NCBI GenBank assembly: GCA_032718475.1
Contig: JAUCBJ010001814.1
Location: forward strand, 1-64,000
Origin: Nemertoderma westbladi
Lineage: Eukaryota; Xenacoelomorpha; Nemertodermatida; Nemertodermatidae
DNA length: 64,000 nucleotides
Reading direction: 5' to 3'
In this document: positions 1 to 10,075 of the stretch, one piece after another
How positions within the stretch are numbered: the stretch's first letter is position 1
Layout: every line of letters starts with the position of its first letter
Program-made: the position numbers and the translations under genes
The notes under the pieces: generated by a model
The model's input: the letters and a program-made list of their open reading frames with translations, nothing else
Told to the model about the DNA's origin: nothing
Database searches by the model: none

Positions 1-747
1 TTGTGTAGTCCTTCATACAGGCTCTACTGTAGTCCTTTATACAGGCTCTACAGTAGTCCTTTATACAGGCTCTACTGCAGTCCTTTATACAGGCTCTACT
101 GTAGTCCTTTATACAGGCTGTACTGTAGTCCTTTATACAGGCTCTACTGTAGTCCTTTATACAGGCTCTACTGTAGTCCTTTATACAGGCTCTACTGTAG
201 TCCTTTATACAGGCTCTACTGTAGTCCTTTATACAGGCTCTACTGTAGTCCTTTATACAGGCTCTACTGTAGTCCTTTATACAGGCTCTACTGCAGTCCT
301 TTACACAGGCTATACTGTAGTCCTTTATACAGGCTCTACTGTAGTCCTTTATACAGGCTCTACTGTAGTCCTTTATACAGGCTCTACTGTAGTCCTTTAT
401 ACAGGCTGTACTGTAGTCCTTTATACAGGCTCTACTGCAGTCCTTTACATAGGCTCTACTGTAGTCCTTTATACAGGTTCTACAGTAGTCCTTTATACAG
501 GTTCTACAGTAGTCCTTTATACAGGCTCTCCTGCAGTCCTTTACATAGGCTCTACCGTAGCCCTTTATACAGGCTCTACTGTAGTCCTTTATACAGGCTC
601 TTCTGTAGTCCTTTATACAGGCTCTACTGTAGTCCTTTATACAGGCTCTACTGTAGTCCTTTATACAGGCTCTACTGCAGTCCTTTACACAGGCTCTACT
701 GTAGTCCTTTATACAGGCTCTACTGCAGTCCTTTATACAGGCTCTAC
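1..747 (+). repeat. 24-bp minisatellite, array A (about 31 units)
   Basis: Head-to-tail copies of a 24-bp unit: CTGTAGTCCTTTATACAG followed by GCTCTA. The array is cut by the window start, so its true length is unknown. Common variants change the last six bases (GCTGTA, GCTATA, GTTCTA) or make CTGTAG into CTGCAG. Because 24 is a multiple of three, the array stays open in several frames and would encode an endless 8-residue repeat. I regard this as non-coding. Each unit carries 5-bp inverted arms (CTGTA and TACAG) around 8 bp. The array ends abruptly against a 166-bp repeat at 748. Confidence 0.97.
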
Positions 748-913
748 TGTTCGCGCTTTTAGACCTCTAGCAGTTTAACCTGCCAATTTTAGGTGTCTTT
801 TTGTATATCAATTATTTAATGTACTGAAGGTACATCAGCCAAAGCCAGCCTGTGCGCGACCATTCACCCACAGTTAAGGGAGACTGGATTCGGATGCTTT
901 GATAGTGATTGCA
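748..913 (-). repeat. 166-bp direct repeat, left copy (candidate short LTR of element 1)
   Basis: Nearly identical to 12212-12377 in the same orientation, with only a few substitutions visible. Both copies begin TGTTCGCG and end GATTGCA, so they have the TG...CA ends expected of an LTR. They bracket the minus-strand BEL relic, so this would be its 3' LTR. Against that reading, 166 bp is short for BEL/Pao, no convincing polypurine tract adjoins it, and no matching target duplication is seen. The alternative is a junction sequence that belongs to the 24-bp satellite, since both copies touch an array. Confidence 0.6.
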
Positions 914-2053
914 GTGTAGACCTACTGTATTATTCGATTGATCGTTAATATATAATCTCTGACAATATATTTACTTTCGGGGAAATATTAACCAGTTCCT
1001 TTAGGATGTGGCGCTTTAAGTATAAAACAGAGTTATGACTTATACTAATCACAACTGGATGGCTACTGAGTTTCGTAAAAAGCGCATTCTTTAGGAGATG
1101 CTTTATTAACCTTCACACTACTTCACACGACTTCACACTAGTTCACACTACTGCGCACTGATCTGCCGACCGTCACTGAATTTGATCATATATAAGGAGG
1201 ATCGCAACTGACACATGTAGGGATTATGAAATAGCATTCAATTCACACAAAAACCACTATAATGTAAGTCGCAGTTGCTACCGGTAAACCTGTTCCTCTA
1301 ACCTTTAGTAATCAAAGAGATTGTGGGTTTTATGATTATTCATCGGTATTCTCCAAATATATCAGCAATATATACCAACATAACACAGTAACACCAATTA
1401 ATAACAGAATCAAATAATGTGGTGAACAGTCAGTATGTGTAGTTGAATCACATTGCGTGATGCCGCGATGTGGCGGTGTGCTGCGTGTAGCAGTGTGCTG
1501 CGTGTGATGCGTTAATAGTTTTACGTTCCTTTGATCAAAGCCATCTGATGTTTCTGAGGTTTAGGTCAAAGTCTGAAACTTCCACAGAAGTACAGAAGAA
1601 TCCTAAGCCGGTGTTCTGGGCTTAGAAAGATACACACTGACTGAATTGCGTGAGTTTCTATAGGCACTGTCCAACACAAAATGAAAATCGCTCTGATTGG
1701 TCGAGCCGAACAAAGAACAAAGAAAGCCAAAAAGCTCCACGTCGACATATCAGCTGATAGATGTCGTCATCTGAACTACACTGTATTAAGAGTATTTTGG
1801 CGTATTGCGGCAGAATGGCTAGTTATGTCCGCTAAAGTACACATACAGAAAAATGGCTTTTTATGTCCACAGTAATACACCTACACAGTAAGAAAACGGC
1901 TTTTTATGTCCGTTAAAACACCTAAAGAGTACTTTGCGGGGAAATGACTTAGTTATATCCGCAAAAGCCTTTACACCGCTCCCAGAAAATGGGATTTAAT
2001 TCTATAAAATATAAAAAATCACAGTTTATAAAATATAAAAATACTCTAAACAG
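914..2053. other. Non-coding 3' end region of element 1, with short tandem repeats
   Basis: I see no convincing gene. It contains four copies of an about 11-bp motif (CTTCACACTA-like, about 1112-1155), a GTGCTGCGTGTA doublet near 1480-1505, and about four diverged copies of an about 42-bp unit at 1817-1965 beginning GGCT(T/A)(T/G)TTATGTCC. On the element's strand this lies downstream of the last 3' ORF. Confidence 0.6.
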
Positions 2054-2326
2054 TTAGTCCTTCTTACGCGAACGGCATTTACGCAGTTTTTTGAGGCTAG
2101 CAAGAGCCCTTTTCTCTTTGGGGCGAGCCACTTTACTAGGAGGGCTATAACTCCTGGGTGAAGGGTGCAATACAATTGCATCGTAAGGTTTAGGATGACG
2201 GTCGGTATATCTGCCGGTCGAGGTACTCGGTTGATCGGTATCAACCTCAGTGGAACGGGGTCGAACAACCTTCAGAGCGCGTTTCAAGACAGCAGCTCTT
2301 ACTGGTCCCTGACGATTCGTCTGCAC
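2054..2326 (-). CDS. Basic C-terminal ORF fragment of element 1
   Basis: A 90-codon reading frame, very rich in Arg, Lys, Pro and Ser, ending RKCRSRKKD. The 71-codon frame at 2462-2247 overlaps it in another phase and has similar low-complexity character, so the original ORF may be frameshifted here. The basic tail is reminiscent of the tail of the zinc-knuckle ORF of element 2 (ends RRAKRRKAYQRKK), which lies in the equivalent place. It could be the end of a comparable 3' protein. No domain is recognised. Confidence 0.3.
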   Translation of the reverse strand: MQTNRQGPVRAAVLKRALKVVRPRSTEVDTDQPSTSTGRYTDRHPKPYDAIVLHPSPRSYSPPSKVARPKEKRALASLKKLRKCRSRKKD

Positions 2327-2691
2327 AAGAGCGGTAGGTGGACCGTGTGTAGTGAGAAATTTCCTCGGTTTGATGGTTCTTTCCGACTCGCGTTCTCAGG
2401 CTCTGTCGAAATCGATATGCTTCTCCTCGAGCTGATTTTCCTCCGCTTGTCGTTGGAAGCATTCGTCTAAAACTCGTTTAGAGAGTAGGGTCATCCAAGT
2501 TCGATATCTTCTTCGAGATTCTGGATTTCCCGATCGAACTGATATAAAGCAAATTCGTTTACCGATTGGACTTGTTGCTGCAATTTACGTTTTTCTAAGC
2601 AATCGTAGGTTCCTTTTTCGATCTTTTATCGAATAGTGTCTAACGCATGCGTACAATTTTCTCCTCCACTTCGGTGACAGATTATATCGGG

Positions 2692-3096
2692 TTAAACAGG
2701 GACGATTATACGGTTGAATGGCGATATTAGGTGTCCGCGTCCCAATCCGGCTAGGTAAGATGGGCGAATATCTAGGGAGCCCACAACCAGAATGCCACCG
2801 ACTAATTGTTCAGGTAACACAAGATCTTTAAATAGTAAGTACAGTTCAGGAGGATCCGTCATACTATTAGGATCAAGGGTCTGAGGTCTCACCAGGGAAT
2901 GAGGAGGTCTGACCGAGTATTCCGGAACTCTGATCATGGGTTTATTTACGGATCGTTTGAGTCGAGTGAGCGTAGGTGATACATCGAACAAGTTTCGCTC
3001 GAAACTCCCGTAAATATAGCGAGTAAAACTGTGTTTAGCGCAACGTCTCCGCGGATGCTTGTCTTTCCGTTTGTTGGTTGGGTCTAGGGCATTCAT
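2692..3096 (-). CDS. Uncharacterised 3' ORF of element 1 (134 aa)
   Basis: Open from ATG at 3096 to a stop at 2692, on the same strand as gag and downstream of Pol. The N-terminal third is basic (NKRKDKHPRRRCAKH). The C-terminal half is hydrophobic and Gly-rich (about residues 95-125, around LVGGILVVGSLDI) but too short to be a convincing membrane span. It lies 59 bp downstream of the 148-aa ORF in a different frame, so the two may be pieces of one degraded protein. I do not recognise a family. It is in the env position, but there is no signal peptide or Cys pattern of an envelope. Confidence 0.4.
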   Translation of the reverse strand: MNALDPTNKRKDKHPRRRCAKHSFTRYIYGSFERNLFDVSPTLTRLKRSVNKPMIRVPEYSVRPPHSLVRPQTLDPNSMTDPPELYLLFKDLVLPEQLVGGILVVGSLDIRPSYLAGLGRGHLISPFNRIIVPV

Positions 3097-3155
3097 CGTA
3101 ATAATACCAAAGATGCACGTCTTGTAGGGGAAACGCTGATGATCTTTCTCCAGTT

Positions 3156-3602
3156 TTACAACGTCTCTCTCAAGAATTCCAAATATACGTTGAAGTCACT
3201 GCGTTTATCCAGTTCTTTAACGTCTTCTCTTTCGAGTTGGTTTCGAATAGAATTTTCGTGTTCGATTCTCAGTTTATTGTTCCGACTCCGCTGGGTATGA
3301 TATTTAAATAGGATCATTTCCCTTTCGGTGTCGACATCGTCCGTATCATGTAAATCGATAGGATGGCCAGTAGTTAAGAAGTCCATATACGTACCATTAC
3401 GATGCGTATAGCGAGCGGTGAATTTTCTATAGTCCAATTCACGCGGGAGTTGTTCCTTTGACATTGGCGGTTCGATATAACGGCCATCGTCCTCCGTAGT
3501 AGGTTGACTAACATCGCCGCGTATTAATCTATCAACAAACGCTTGCAATGGTGGGGTATATCGCTCCCTGATACCAAGATCATCTTCTATCAACTCAGTC
3601 AT
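3156..3602 (-). CDS. Uncharacterised 3' ORF of element 1 (148 aa)
   Basis: Open from ATG at 3602 (TCAT in + orientation) to a stop at 3156. The product is hydrophilic and acidic in the middle (HDTDDVDTEREM) with a charged, probably helical C-terminal third (about residues 95-145). No family is recognised. It is the first ORF after the Pol remnant of element 1, separated from it by a 1.7-kb AT-rich stretch. The position matches the extra ORFs seen after Pol in elements 2 and 3. The sequence does not obviously align with them by eye. Confidence 0.42.
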   Translation of the reverse strand: MTELIEDDLGIRERYTPPLQAFVDRLIRGDVSQPTTEDDGRYIEPPMSKEQLPRELDYRKFTARYTHRNGTYMDFLTTGHPIDLHDTDDVDTEREMILFKYHTQRSRNNKLRIEHENSIRNQLEREDVKELDKRSDFNVYLEFLRETL

Positions 3603-5311
3603 AGCTGCTATATGAGTTTATCGATATTATAATTAATCATAATTAGGCTAGCGGTCGTTGCTGCCTACCCCTCAATGCCCCCGGACAGCGCAAGATCCTC
3701 AACGCTGATATACTGTCGCCTCTGTGTATATCGCCAACGTAGTAGCTGCACAACGACAACAACAACCAGCGTGAGTCACTCCACTGTCCGTCCCAAGGGC
3801 TTAGATTTACTTCAGGTTCTTACTGCAGGGTTAGGGCTACTTTCACAACTGCGACTCGCTACTGTAAACACACTTTAGTAGTAACATTCACCTATAAATG
3901 CACAAATTCCACACAACTGTCACAACTTGTACACATTCGGGCCATTTGTCCGTTAGTCAAGTGCCTTCCAGAATGTCACGTTATTATTATGTATCTCTGG
4001 ATACTAGCAGTGCGCTATTTATTCCGTATGCTATTCAATGGGGCAAGCTTTTTATTGTTCTTTTAACTCACTTCTAATTCTAGCGTGGTTGTTGCTATGG
4101 TGACATTATGGAAAGCTAGCGGTAGAATTAGGGTAATTCTCATGCATACAGATCTGGGATGCTATTTAATAGTAATTCTTTAATTGTCAATATTCCCCTT
4201 TATACATGATTTTATGAATTTTATCGGCTATTGACTATATATTGGAGATTCTCGCACACTAATACACTTAATAGGGTGAATCTCCGCTCCCATGATCTAT
4301 TAATTAATGGAATTTTGGGAATGTTATAAATTGTATAAAAATGACAATTTATCAAATTCATTAAAAGAGATGAATTTAAATTTATTCCCGTAAATTTTAT
4401 TATTTAATGTTGGAATAAGCACAATTTTATTCCAGAGCATGTCTGGGAACTGGGATCCTTGATTCTAGGAAATTTGTCCTTTTAAGAGTATCGGTAAGTG
4501 CTACCATATCTTAATCGACTAGAATTTTAAAGGATCTAAAATTTAACAGATTTTAATTTATAGATTTTCTAGAGTTAACTTGTAAGTATTTACTCTATTG
4601 TATTTGTTTGACAGATTTTATAAATATTAATAGTTAATATTTAAGATGGGCACCGGTTTATTCCAGAACTTGTCTGGGGACGTTAACCACTGATTCTAGA
4701 AATTTGTCTTTCAAGTATATCGGTGGGTGCCGCGATATCTTAATCGACTAGAATTACAGATGGTCAAAGGGTTTAACAGATTTATTTTGCGTTTTACGCT
4801 ACTGTTAAAGGGACATCACGCTACTATATGTATTATTTAATATACGGTATGAGAGCAATATTGCAAGAAGCAATGTCAGTGAGAAGAGGCAAGTCGTTTC
4901 CAAGGTCTACCCAGAGCTTGGTTTAGCCGAGACACGAGGATCTGAATTTTGCATTCCTAATACTCTACTTACCAATAATACTTGAATATAGTAGGAGCTT
5001 TATTGTACTTTAAGAAGTACGGACATTTCATCTTACTGTAGTCACGCATTTGTAATGTAATACGGACAGTAAGGAAAGAGAAAAATAATTATTTCTCGCC
5101 GTTGCACTAAATATATAATATAATATAATTAAGTAAGTAATAAACACTAATATATATTGCACTAATCTACTAAATAATCGCTAAAATAACATTCTACTAA
5201 ATAAAATTAAAGAAAACGATTATAATAAAATTACATAATAATACATACATAAATATAAAATAATAAAAACAAATATAAAATAATATAGTCACACACCCAC
5301 TCCAGACGCTG
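3603..5311. other. AT-rich non-coding stretch of element 1 with a duplicated segment
   Basis: There is no supportable gene. The 67-codon frame at 3675-3878 is low-complexity and has no visible relatives. The notable content is two diverged copies of an about 128-bp segment, at 4427-4552 and 4657-4785. Both contain TTATTCCAGA, GTCTGGG, TGATTCTAG, AAATTTGTC and TCTTAATCGACTAGAATT. 5090-5280 is extremely AT-rich, with runs of ATAAAATAATA. Confidence 0.6.
4427..4785 (+). repeat. Two diverged tandem-like copies of an about 128-bp segment
   Basis: Copies run 4427-4552 and 4657-4785 in the same orientation with about 105 bp between them. Shared blocks in order: TTATTCCAGA, TGTCTGGG, TGATTCTAG, AAATTTGTC, TATCGGT(A/G), TCTTAATCGACTAGAATT and TTTAACAGATTT. 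They differ by many substitutions, so the duplication is old. Confidence 0.75.
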
Positions 5312-8300
5312 TTACGTTGGGGAGTCCCTAGATGTTTGTTGGATTAGGGAGGTGGTCGTGGGAAGAGTATCTTGCCTTCCATAGTTTCCGGACAGTTCTC
5401 GGTCTCTTTCCAGTAAACATAAACGACCAACTGGGCGATTGAGTTGTTGTGTTTCGAATACAATTCCAGGTTTCCTCTTCGTCCTGGAATAGTGACGATA
5501 GAAACATCGCTTCAAATACACGACGGCCTTACAAAGCCGATTCCAGGAGCTATAGTGGTCCATCGCTCCCGGCAGGAGAGGTGAGAGTCCCTGCGAGACG
5601 TCTGGTGTTCCAGATCTCCAGTCTCTCTCTCTGATCTCCACAACAGATCTGTTCGCGGTGGGGGAGTTTAGATCCACAGCGTCGTCCCTGGCAATGTGTA
5701 GTACAGACAGATCTATCACGGGTTTAAATAACCTTGATTTACTCGTCCGGGTTTTAGGTTTGACTTTCTCCGCTCCCTTGGCTTGTCTAATCTCAGCCGT
5801 GGTAAGATGGGGAGGCCATTCATCTTCTTTACTTAGGAAGTCGGGTCCACCTAACCAGTCTGGAGTATCTGTCAGTTCTTGAGGAGTTGCTCCTCTGGAA
5901 GCGATGTCGGCTGGATTAATCGTCCCAAGGCAATGTCTCCATTGATCTACGTTAGAGTTAATATCGTCATTATCTGAGGAGTATGGTGTTCCCTCAGTTG
6001 TGGTTGTCTCTCCCTCACTGATGTCTTCTTCCCATTCACTCACTTGATGGACCTGATCTTTGGGTAGCCTTTCCATGAGTGTCCTACGGGAAGGTCCAGT
6101 GAAGTACCAACCTACTCTTGTTCTTCCCGCATAGGTTTGCAATGGTTGCGGTCGAGCAGGCCGTTTCTCTAATGTCTCAAGCGCCTCATGCGCATTTTGG
6201 CCGATGAGTATCTGTACCCCTGGGTAGTCGGTGTTGAATCTAGGTATCTCATGCTGCTGGGTGAAATCGTCTTCATCCCAGTTATAAGGTTCCACTTGGC
6301 TGGTAGCGAAGTTCTTTATCGCCACCATTTTTACTGACCTTATACTGTGTTCTCCTAGTTCATCCTGGGGGGTGGACAACGCGCCTACATAGTAGTCTGT
6401 AACTACTGTAGATTTCCAAACCTGCATAATTCCTGAAAGGTTCAACTTAGTTCGGAACTTGGGTTGTCCAGCAAAGATGTCTTCGGCTAGTTCTTTGTCG
6501 ATGAATGTTCCTGTGCTGCCGGAGTCAAGGAGGGCGTTCACTATATAGCTCTTTTTTAACCCGTGGACTCTCAACTGCACGACGGGAAATTCCTGGATTC
6601 CTACGTTGGAAGTTGGCGCTTTCCAAGATGGTTGTCGGTCTGGAATAGTTAGGGGGAGCTCACTATCAGTTTCAGTCTCATACGTAAGTGCTCGATACAC
6701 TGCGGTGTTTATTAGATAACAGGATTCGTTTTCGTCGGAGAATTCATCCGTGTAGAATCCTTCCATCTCAGAACTGAGGTCAGTGTCGTTCACATCACTG
6801 AAATGGACATGTAGTTCGGGCTCACTTACCTGACTCGTGCGGGTTCTTTCAAATTCTGTGTGCAGCAAGATATGATGTTTCGCGCCGCACTTAGCATACC
6901 TAGCATCTGAGTAACAGGTCCGCCGTTGGTGTCCTCGTCTGAGACAATTATAACACAACCGCTTATCCCACATGACATCACGTCTATCCTTTAGGGATTT
7001 CTTTAAGAATTCATCACACCCACTCAAGCGATGAGGCCCGTCACACAATACACATTTGGGCTTGATGTTACTTACCTTACCTTGTGTGGTGTTGTGCACA
7101 CTTGTTCTCTCCTCGGGCTTTCTTCCATGAATTATCTTAGGAGACGTGGGAGGAGTTTTTGTTGTCTGTTCTCTCCTGTCACTGGTTCGAGACTTAAATT
7201 TACTTACGTCTTTAAGTACTTTGTTGACATAATAAGATCTTTCGGTGTCTTTCCCGCTGTTCTCCTCGTGGGAGGTTTGGTCTTTGCCGTCGTCTGTATA
7301 ACACACTGGTGTTACCTTTCGCCTAGAAACGGAATTTTCACTTACCTCACTTTCAGGAGTCTTCTCTTTAGACTGTTTTAGGAGTTGTAATCTTACCTCT
7401 CGGTTTAAGAATGACAGAAGGTCCGTCATGGTTGGATCTCTATGTTGTTGGTCCATCAAATAGAGAACCTTTTTGTCCCAGCGAGTACCTACTTCACTCT
7501 TTGGCAAAGCTGATGCTAAGGCTCCTACAACCATAGAATTCTGGTATTCATCAGACTTACCTAACCAGTCTAGTTGTCTACAGATCTCCTGAATCTCATC
7601 GGAAAACTCTATAATCCCGCTGCTAAGGAACTTTCGGGGCGCTACCAATTTTGCATACAAATACCTAGCTATGTTATTCCTATTACCATACCTGATGTTC
7701 AGTGTATCCCAAACTTGTCTTAATCCATCTGGATGTCCAATAAACTTTAACGCCATTAACTTGGGAGGTCGTTCCAAACACTCGATGAGGAATCTAAGTT
7801 TCTCTCCGTTAGATAGTACAGAGTTCTGTATGTTATCTTTGTAATATTCATTAAAAGGTAACCATTTCATCTCATCTCCATTGAACTTGATGATCTCTCC
7901 CACTTTTACCGCTTGACGGACTTCTGTTCTAGCCATTTGACGCATAAAACTTTCTTGGGCCATCGTATCATTTAATATCGAGTTATCGGTATATAAATTT
8001 CTCGGATTATTATCAGGTCTATATGGAATATCATTGTCGACAGGTTTATAATTACCTTTAATAGGGTTTACTATAGGAGTTTCTACTTCACTAGCAGTAT
8101 AGATGCGTGTAGGCTCCACACCTTGCGCATGAAATACTTCAGACCTAACAGGTTGACACATTGTTACAGGGGGTGTTGGTATACCCTTTTGTAGATTTAC
8201 TAACTTATCGCGTTCTAACGCGATACTCTGCTGCACTTCCTGCAATTCTAACCTACTTTCCCTTACTGTTCCCTTGAACTGTTGAACAGTCTCCTGCATC

Positions 8301-8689
8301 TGCCCGAGCAGGAGATCCATCCCCCACCGTCCCTCATCCACCCACTCGACCGCCGAAGCGGGAGCCGCCAACATAGTAGCGGGTAGACGAGAGACAACGG
8401 GCGACAAATCGTTAACATTTCGCTCGGAGTCCAGGACAGGAACTGTCTCAGGAGCGGTTCTGCTGGGCACAGGTAGTTTAGTGCTGTGCAAAGGGAATTT
8501 AGAGGTAGGTTCTGGGAGTACAGGTGTCTCTATCACCGAAGGGGTGGCTTCGAGAACAGGCCTAATTATTTCAGGCTCATCTACTATAGTAGGGAGTCTT
8601 TCTACTCTAATAATTTGGTCTGTGGGTTCTGTACTACCTAAGTCTGTGCTAGCTAGTTGCCTTCTCACAGCTGGGGGCAAATTAGGCAA
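5312..8689 (-). CDS. BEL/Pao Gag-protease polyprotein with internally deleted Pol (element 1)
   Basis: One 1125-codon frame starting at a non-ATG codon. About residues 225-440 resemble the DUF1759 retrotransposon Gag region (motifs YYKDNI, LIECLERPPK, LNIRYGN). Two zinc-binding stretches follow (CVLCDGPHRLSGC and CYNCLRRGHQRRTC, about residues 545-590). The DUF1758-type aspartic protease has its active triplet in LLDSGSTGTFID (about residue 715). After PSRRTLMERL the sequence passes through an acidic linker straight to WRHCLGTINPADIASRGATP, the tail of the RNase H region. It then jumps to RPVGRLCLLERD, the C-terminal signature of BEL Pol. RT with its YVDD box, most of RNase H and the integrase core are therefore missing, yet the frame is intact. 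The product would still be a functional-looking Gag-protease. The family is clear. Whether this copy is expressed is unknown. Confidence 0.88.
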   Translation of the reverse strand: MPNLPPAVRRQLASTDLGSTEPTDQIIRVERLPTIVDEPEIIRPVLEATPSVIETPVLPEPTSKFPLHSTKLPVPSRTAPETVPVLDSERNVNDLSPVVSRLPATMLAAPASAVEWVDEGRWGMDLLLGQMQETVQQFKGTVRESRLELQEVQQSIALERDKLVNLQKGIPTPPVTMCQPVRSEVFHAQGVEPTRIYTASEVETPIVNPIKGNYKPVDNDIPYRPDNNPRNLYTDNSILNDTMAQESFMRQMARTEVRQAVKVGEIIKFNGDEMKWLPFNEYYKDNIQNSVLSNGEKLRFLIECLERPPKLMALKFIGHPDGLRQVWDTLNIRYGNRNNIARYLYAKLVAPRKFLSSGIIEFSDEIQEICRQLDWLGKSDEYQNSMVVGALASALPKSEVGTRWDKKVLYLMDQQHRDPTMTDLLSFLNREVRLQLLKQSKEKTPESEVSENSVSRRKVTPVCYTDDGKDQTSHEENSGKDTERSYYVNKVLKDVSKFKSRTSDRREQTTKTPPTSPKIIHGRKPEERTSVHNTTQGKVSNIKPKCVLCDGPHRLSGCDEFLKKSLKDRRDVMWDKRLCYNCLRRGHQRRTCYSDARYAKCGAKHHILLHTEFERTRTSQVSEPELHVHFSDVNDTDLSSEMEGFYTDEFSDENESCYLINTAVYRALTYETETDSELPLTIPDRQPSWKAPTSNVGIQEFPVVQLRVHGLKKSYIVNALLDSGSTGTFIDKELAEDIFAGQPKFRTKLNLSGIMQVWKSTVVTDYYVGALSTPQDELGEHSIRSVKMVAIKNFATSQVEPYNWDEDDFTQQHEIPRFNTDYPGVQILIGQNAHEALETLEKRPARPQPLQTYAGRTRVGWYFTGPSRRTLMERLPKDQVHQVSEWEEDISEGETTTTEGTPYSSDNDDINSNVDQWRHCLGTINPADIASRGATPQELTDTPDWLGGPDFLSKEDEWPPHLTTAEIRQAKGAEKVKPKTRTSKSRLFKPVIDLSVLHIARDDAVDLNSPTANRSVVEIRERDWRSGTPDVSQGLSPLLPGAMDHYSSWNRLCKAVVYLKRCFYRHYSRTKRKPGIVFETQQLNRPVGRLCLLERDRELSGNYGRQDTLPTTTSLIQQTSRDSPT

Positions 8690-8746
8690 TTTCTGACGGT
8701 GGGGCGTTCTTCTACGCCTACTTAGACGAGATCTATTTCTACAGAT

Positions 8747-10075
8747 CTATTCTACAGGATCGGTGGTATCGCCTTCATCAGATGATGTAAATCCCTGCCT
8801 TTTGGGAGTAGATCGACTTATCATCTGCATTTGACTAGCTGTTAACTGTTTATTTATGTAGTCTTGCTTCTCTTGAAGATTTTCCAACTCTAGTTGGGTG
8901 GTCTCTTCAGACGCCCTCCGTTCCGCATCTGCCACTGCCTCTGCCGCTTTTCTTTCAGCTTCTACCGCTGCCGCTTTTCTTTCAGCTTCTGCCGCTGCCG
9001 CTGCCGCTTTTCTTTCAGCCTCTGCCGCTGCTGCTTTCCTTCGGTCTTCTATTATCCTTTTCTTTAGTTGTTCTTCTTGTTGCTTAACGATGAGGAGGCG
9101 TTCATCCCATTTAGCCTTCTCAGCGGCCCACATTTCCGCATCTAACGAGTCCAACACCAATTTGGCTCCCTCACTATTGGGGCGAAGTCCAGCTAGCCGT
9201 CTCCTTAACTCTTTGTCACCTATAAATCGTTGATAGTCCGACAGATAGATGTCAATAGCATCCTTCTTCGGAGGTTTCTCTGATGTGACGTCGCTTTCCA
9301 CCTGAGAAAAGGTAGCGTCTGTTGATTCTCCGTGGGTCATGCGCTCGGTTATCTGAGCTTTCCATTGTGTAGTTTCTTGGACTTTAAGACTCACCCGTTG
9401 GAACCAAGTCTTTACGGCAACCTGCAACGACGTGTCTTGGCTTCTCTTCGAGGCTTCCTCAAAGGCTGAAAGGATTAGTCTGATCCTTAAGATTCGTTCT
9501 CGAACTTGATAAAGCAGCTCTTCCTGCTTTTGAGGTCTTTGACGTTGTTGAAACAGGTGTTCCTCTAAGCGCTCCAAAGAGCTGAAGAATCCCTGGACGT
9601 ATTCTGCTGCCGACCTCTTCCACACAGCTGGATCTTGAGTGTCTCTTACTACTCCCATCCTGTATAAGTCTTCCCAGGCAGGTTCCGATAATTTAAACGG
9701 GAGTCCGGGTTCGGGGAAGTTCCATTGCGTCTCGACAATAGACTTCAGTTCCTCCATCGTGTATCCCGCATAACTGGTCGATCGCTTACTTCTCGCCCAA
9801 TCGATTGGATGTTCTTCCACAGCTATCAATACTCTAGCGAGTACGACTCCAGGAAGAATTAGAAGTGGATCTGGATAAACCGCTTCTGTCGTCTTTGCTC
9901 CGATCTCGGGTGTCAACTCTACAGTATCTGAACTACTGGAGCTATCTGGCTGTTGAGAAATAAGTTCTCGTTTCGGGTACTGCTGCTGTTTAACAGCTGC
10001 CTCTTGGTCCCGCTTGACTTGAGCCCTAGTGCCTATGATAGACCTATGGTACTCTACTAGCCTAGGGTCTGACAC
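8747..10075 (-). CDS. Coiled-coil ORF1 upstream of Gag (element 1)
   Basis: A 442-codon frame with no ATG at its start. The frame runs open a little further upstream, so the true start is uncertain. The second half is a long charged helix. Residues about 330-400 are an AERKAAA-type repeat encoded by tandem DNA repeats (about 8910-9060), ending in a Gln/Glu-rich stretch. The N-terminal part is unrecognised. The frame ends in TAG at 8749-8747 and Gag continues in the same phase 57 bp later, so ORF1 and Gag are separated by one stop codon. Similar charged-helix ORFs precede Gag in elements 2 and 3, suggesting a shared assembly role, perhaps multimerisation of the capsid protein (inference). Confidence 0.7.
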   Translation of the reverse strand: MSDPRLVEYHRSIIGTRAQVKRDQEAAVKQQQYPKRELISQQPDSSSSSDTVELTPEIGAKTTEAVYPDPLLILPGVVLARVLIAVEEHPIDWARSKRSTSYAGYTMEELKSIVETQWNFPEPGLPFKLSEPAWEDLYRMGVVRDTQDPAVWKRSAAEYVQGFFSSLERLEEHLFQQRQRPQKQEELLYQVRERILRIRLILSAFEEASKRSQDTSLQVAVKTWFQRVSLKVQETTQWKAQITERMTHGESTDATFSQVESDVTSEKPPKKDAIDIYLSDYQRFIGDKELRRRLAGLRPNSEGAKLVLDSLDAEMWAAEKAKWDERLLIVKQQEEQLKKRIIEDRRKAAAAEAERKAAAAAAEAERKAAAVEAERKAAEAVADAERRASEETTQLELENLQEKQDYINKQLTASQMQMISRSTPKRQGFTSSDEGDTTDPVE

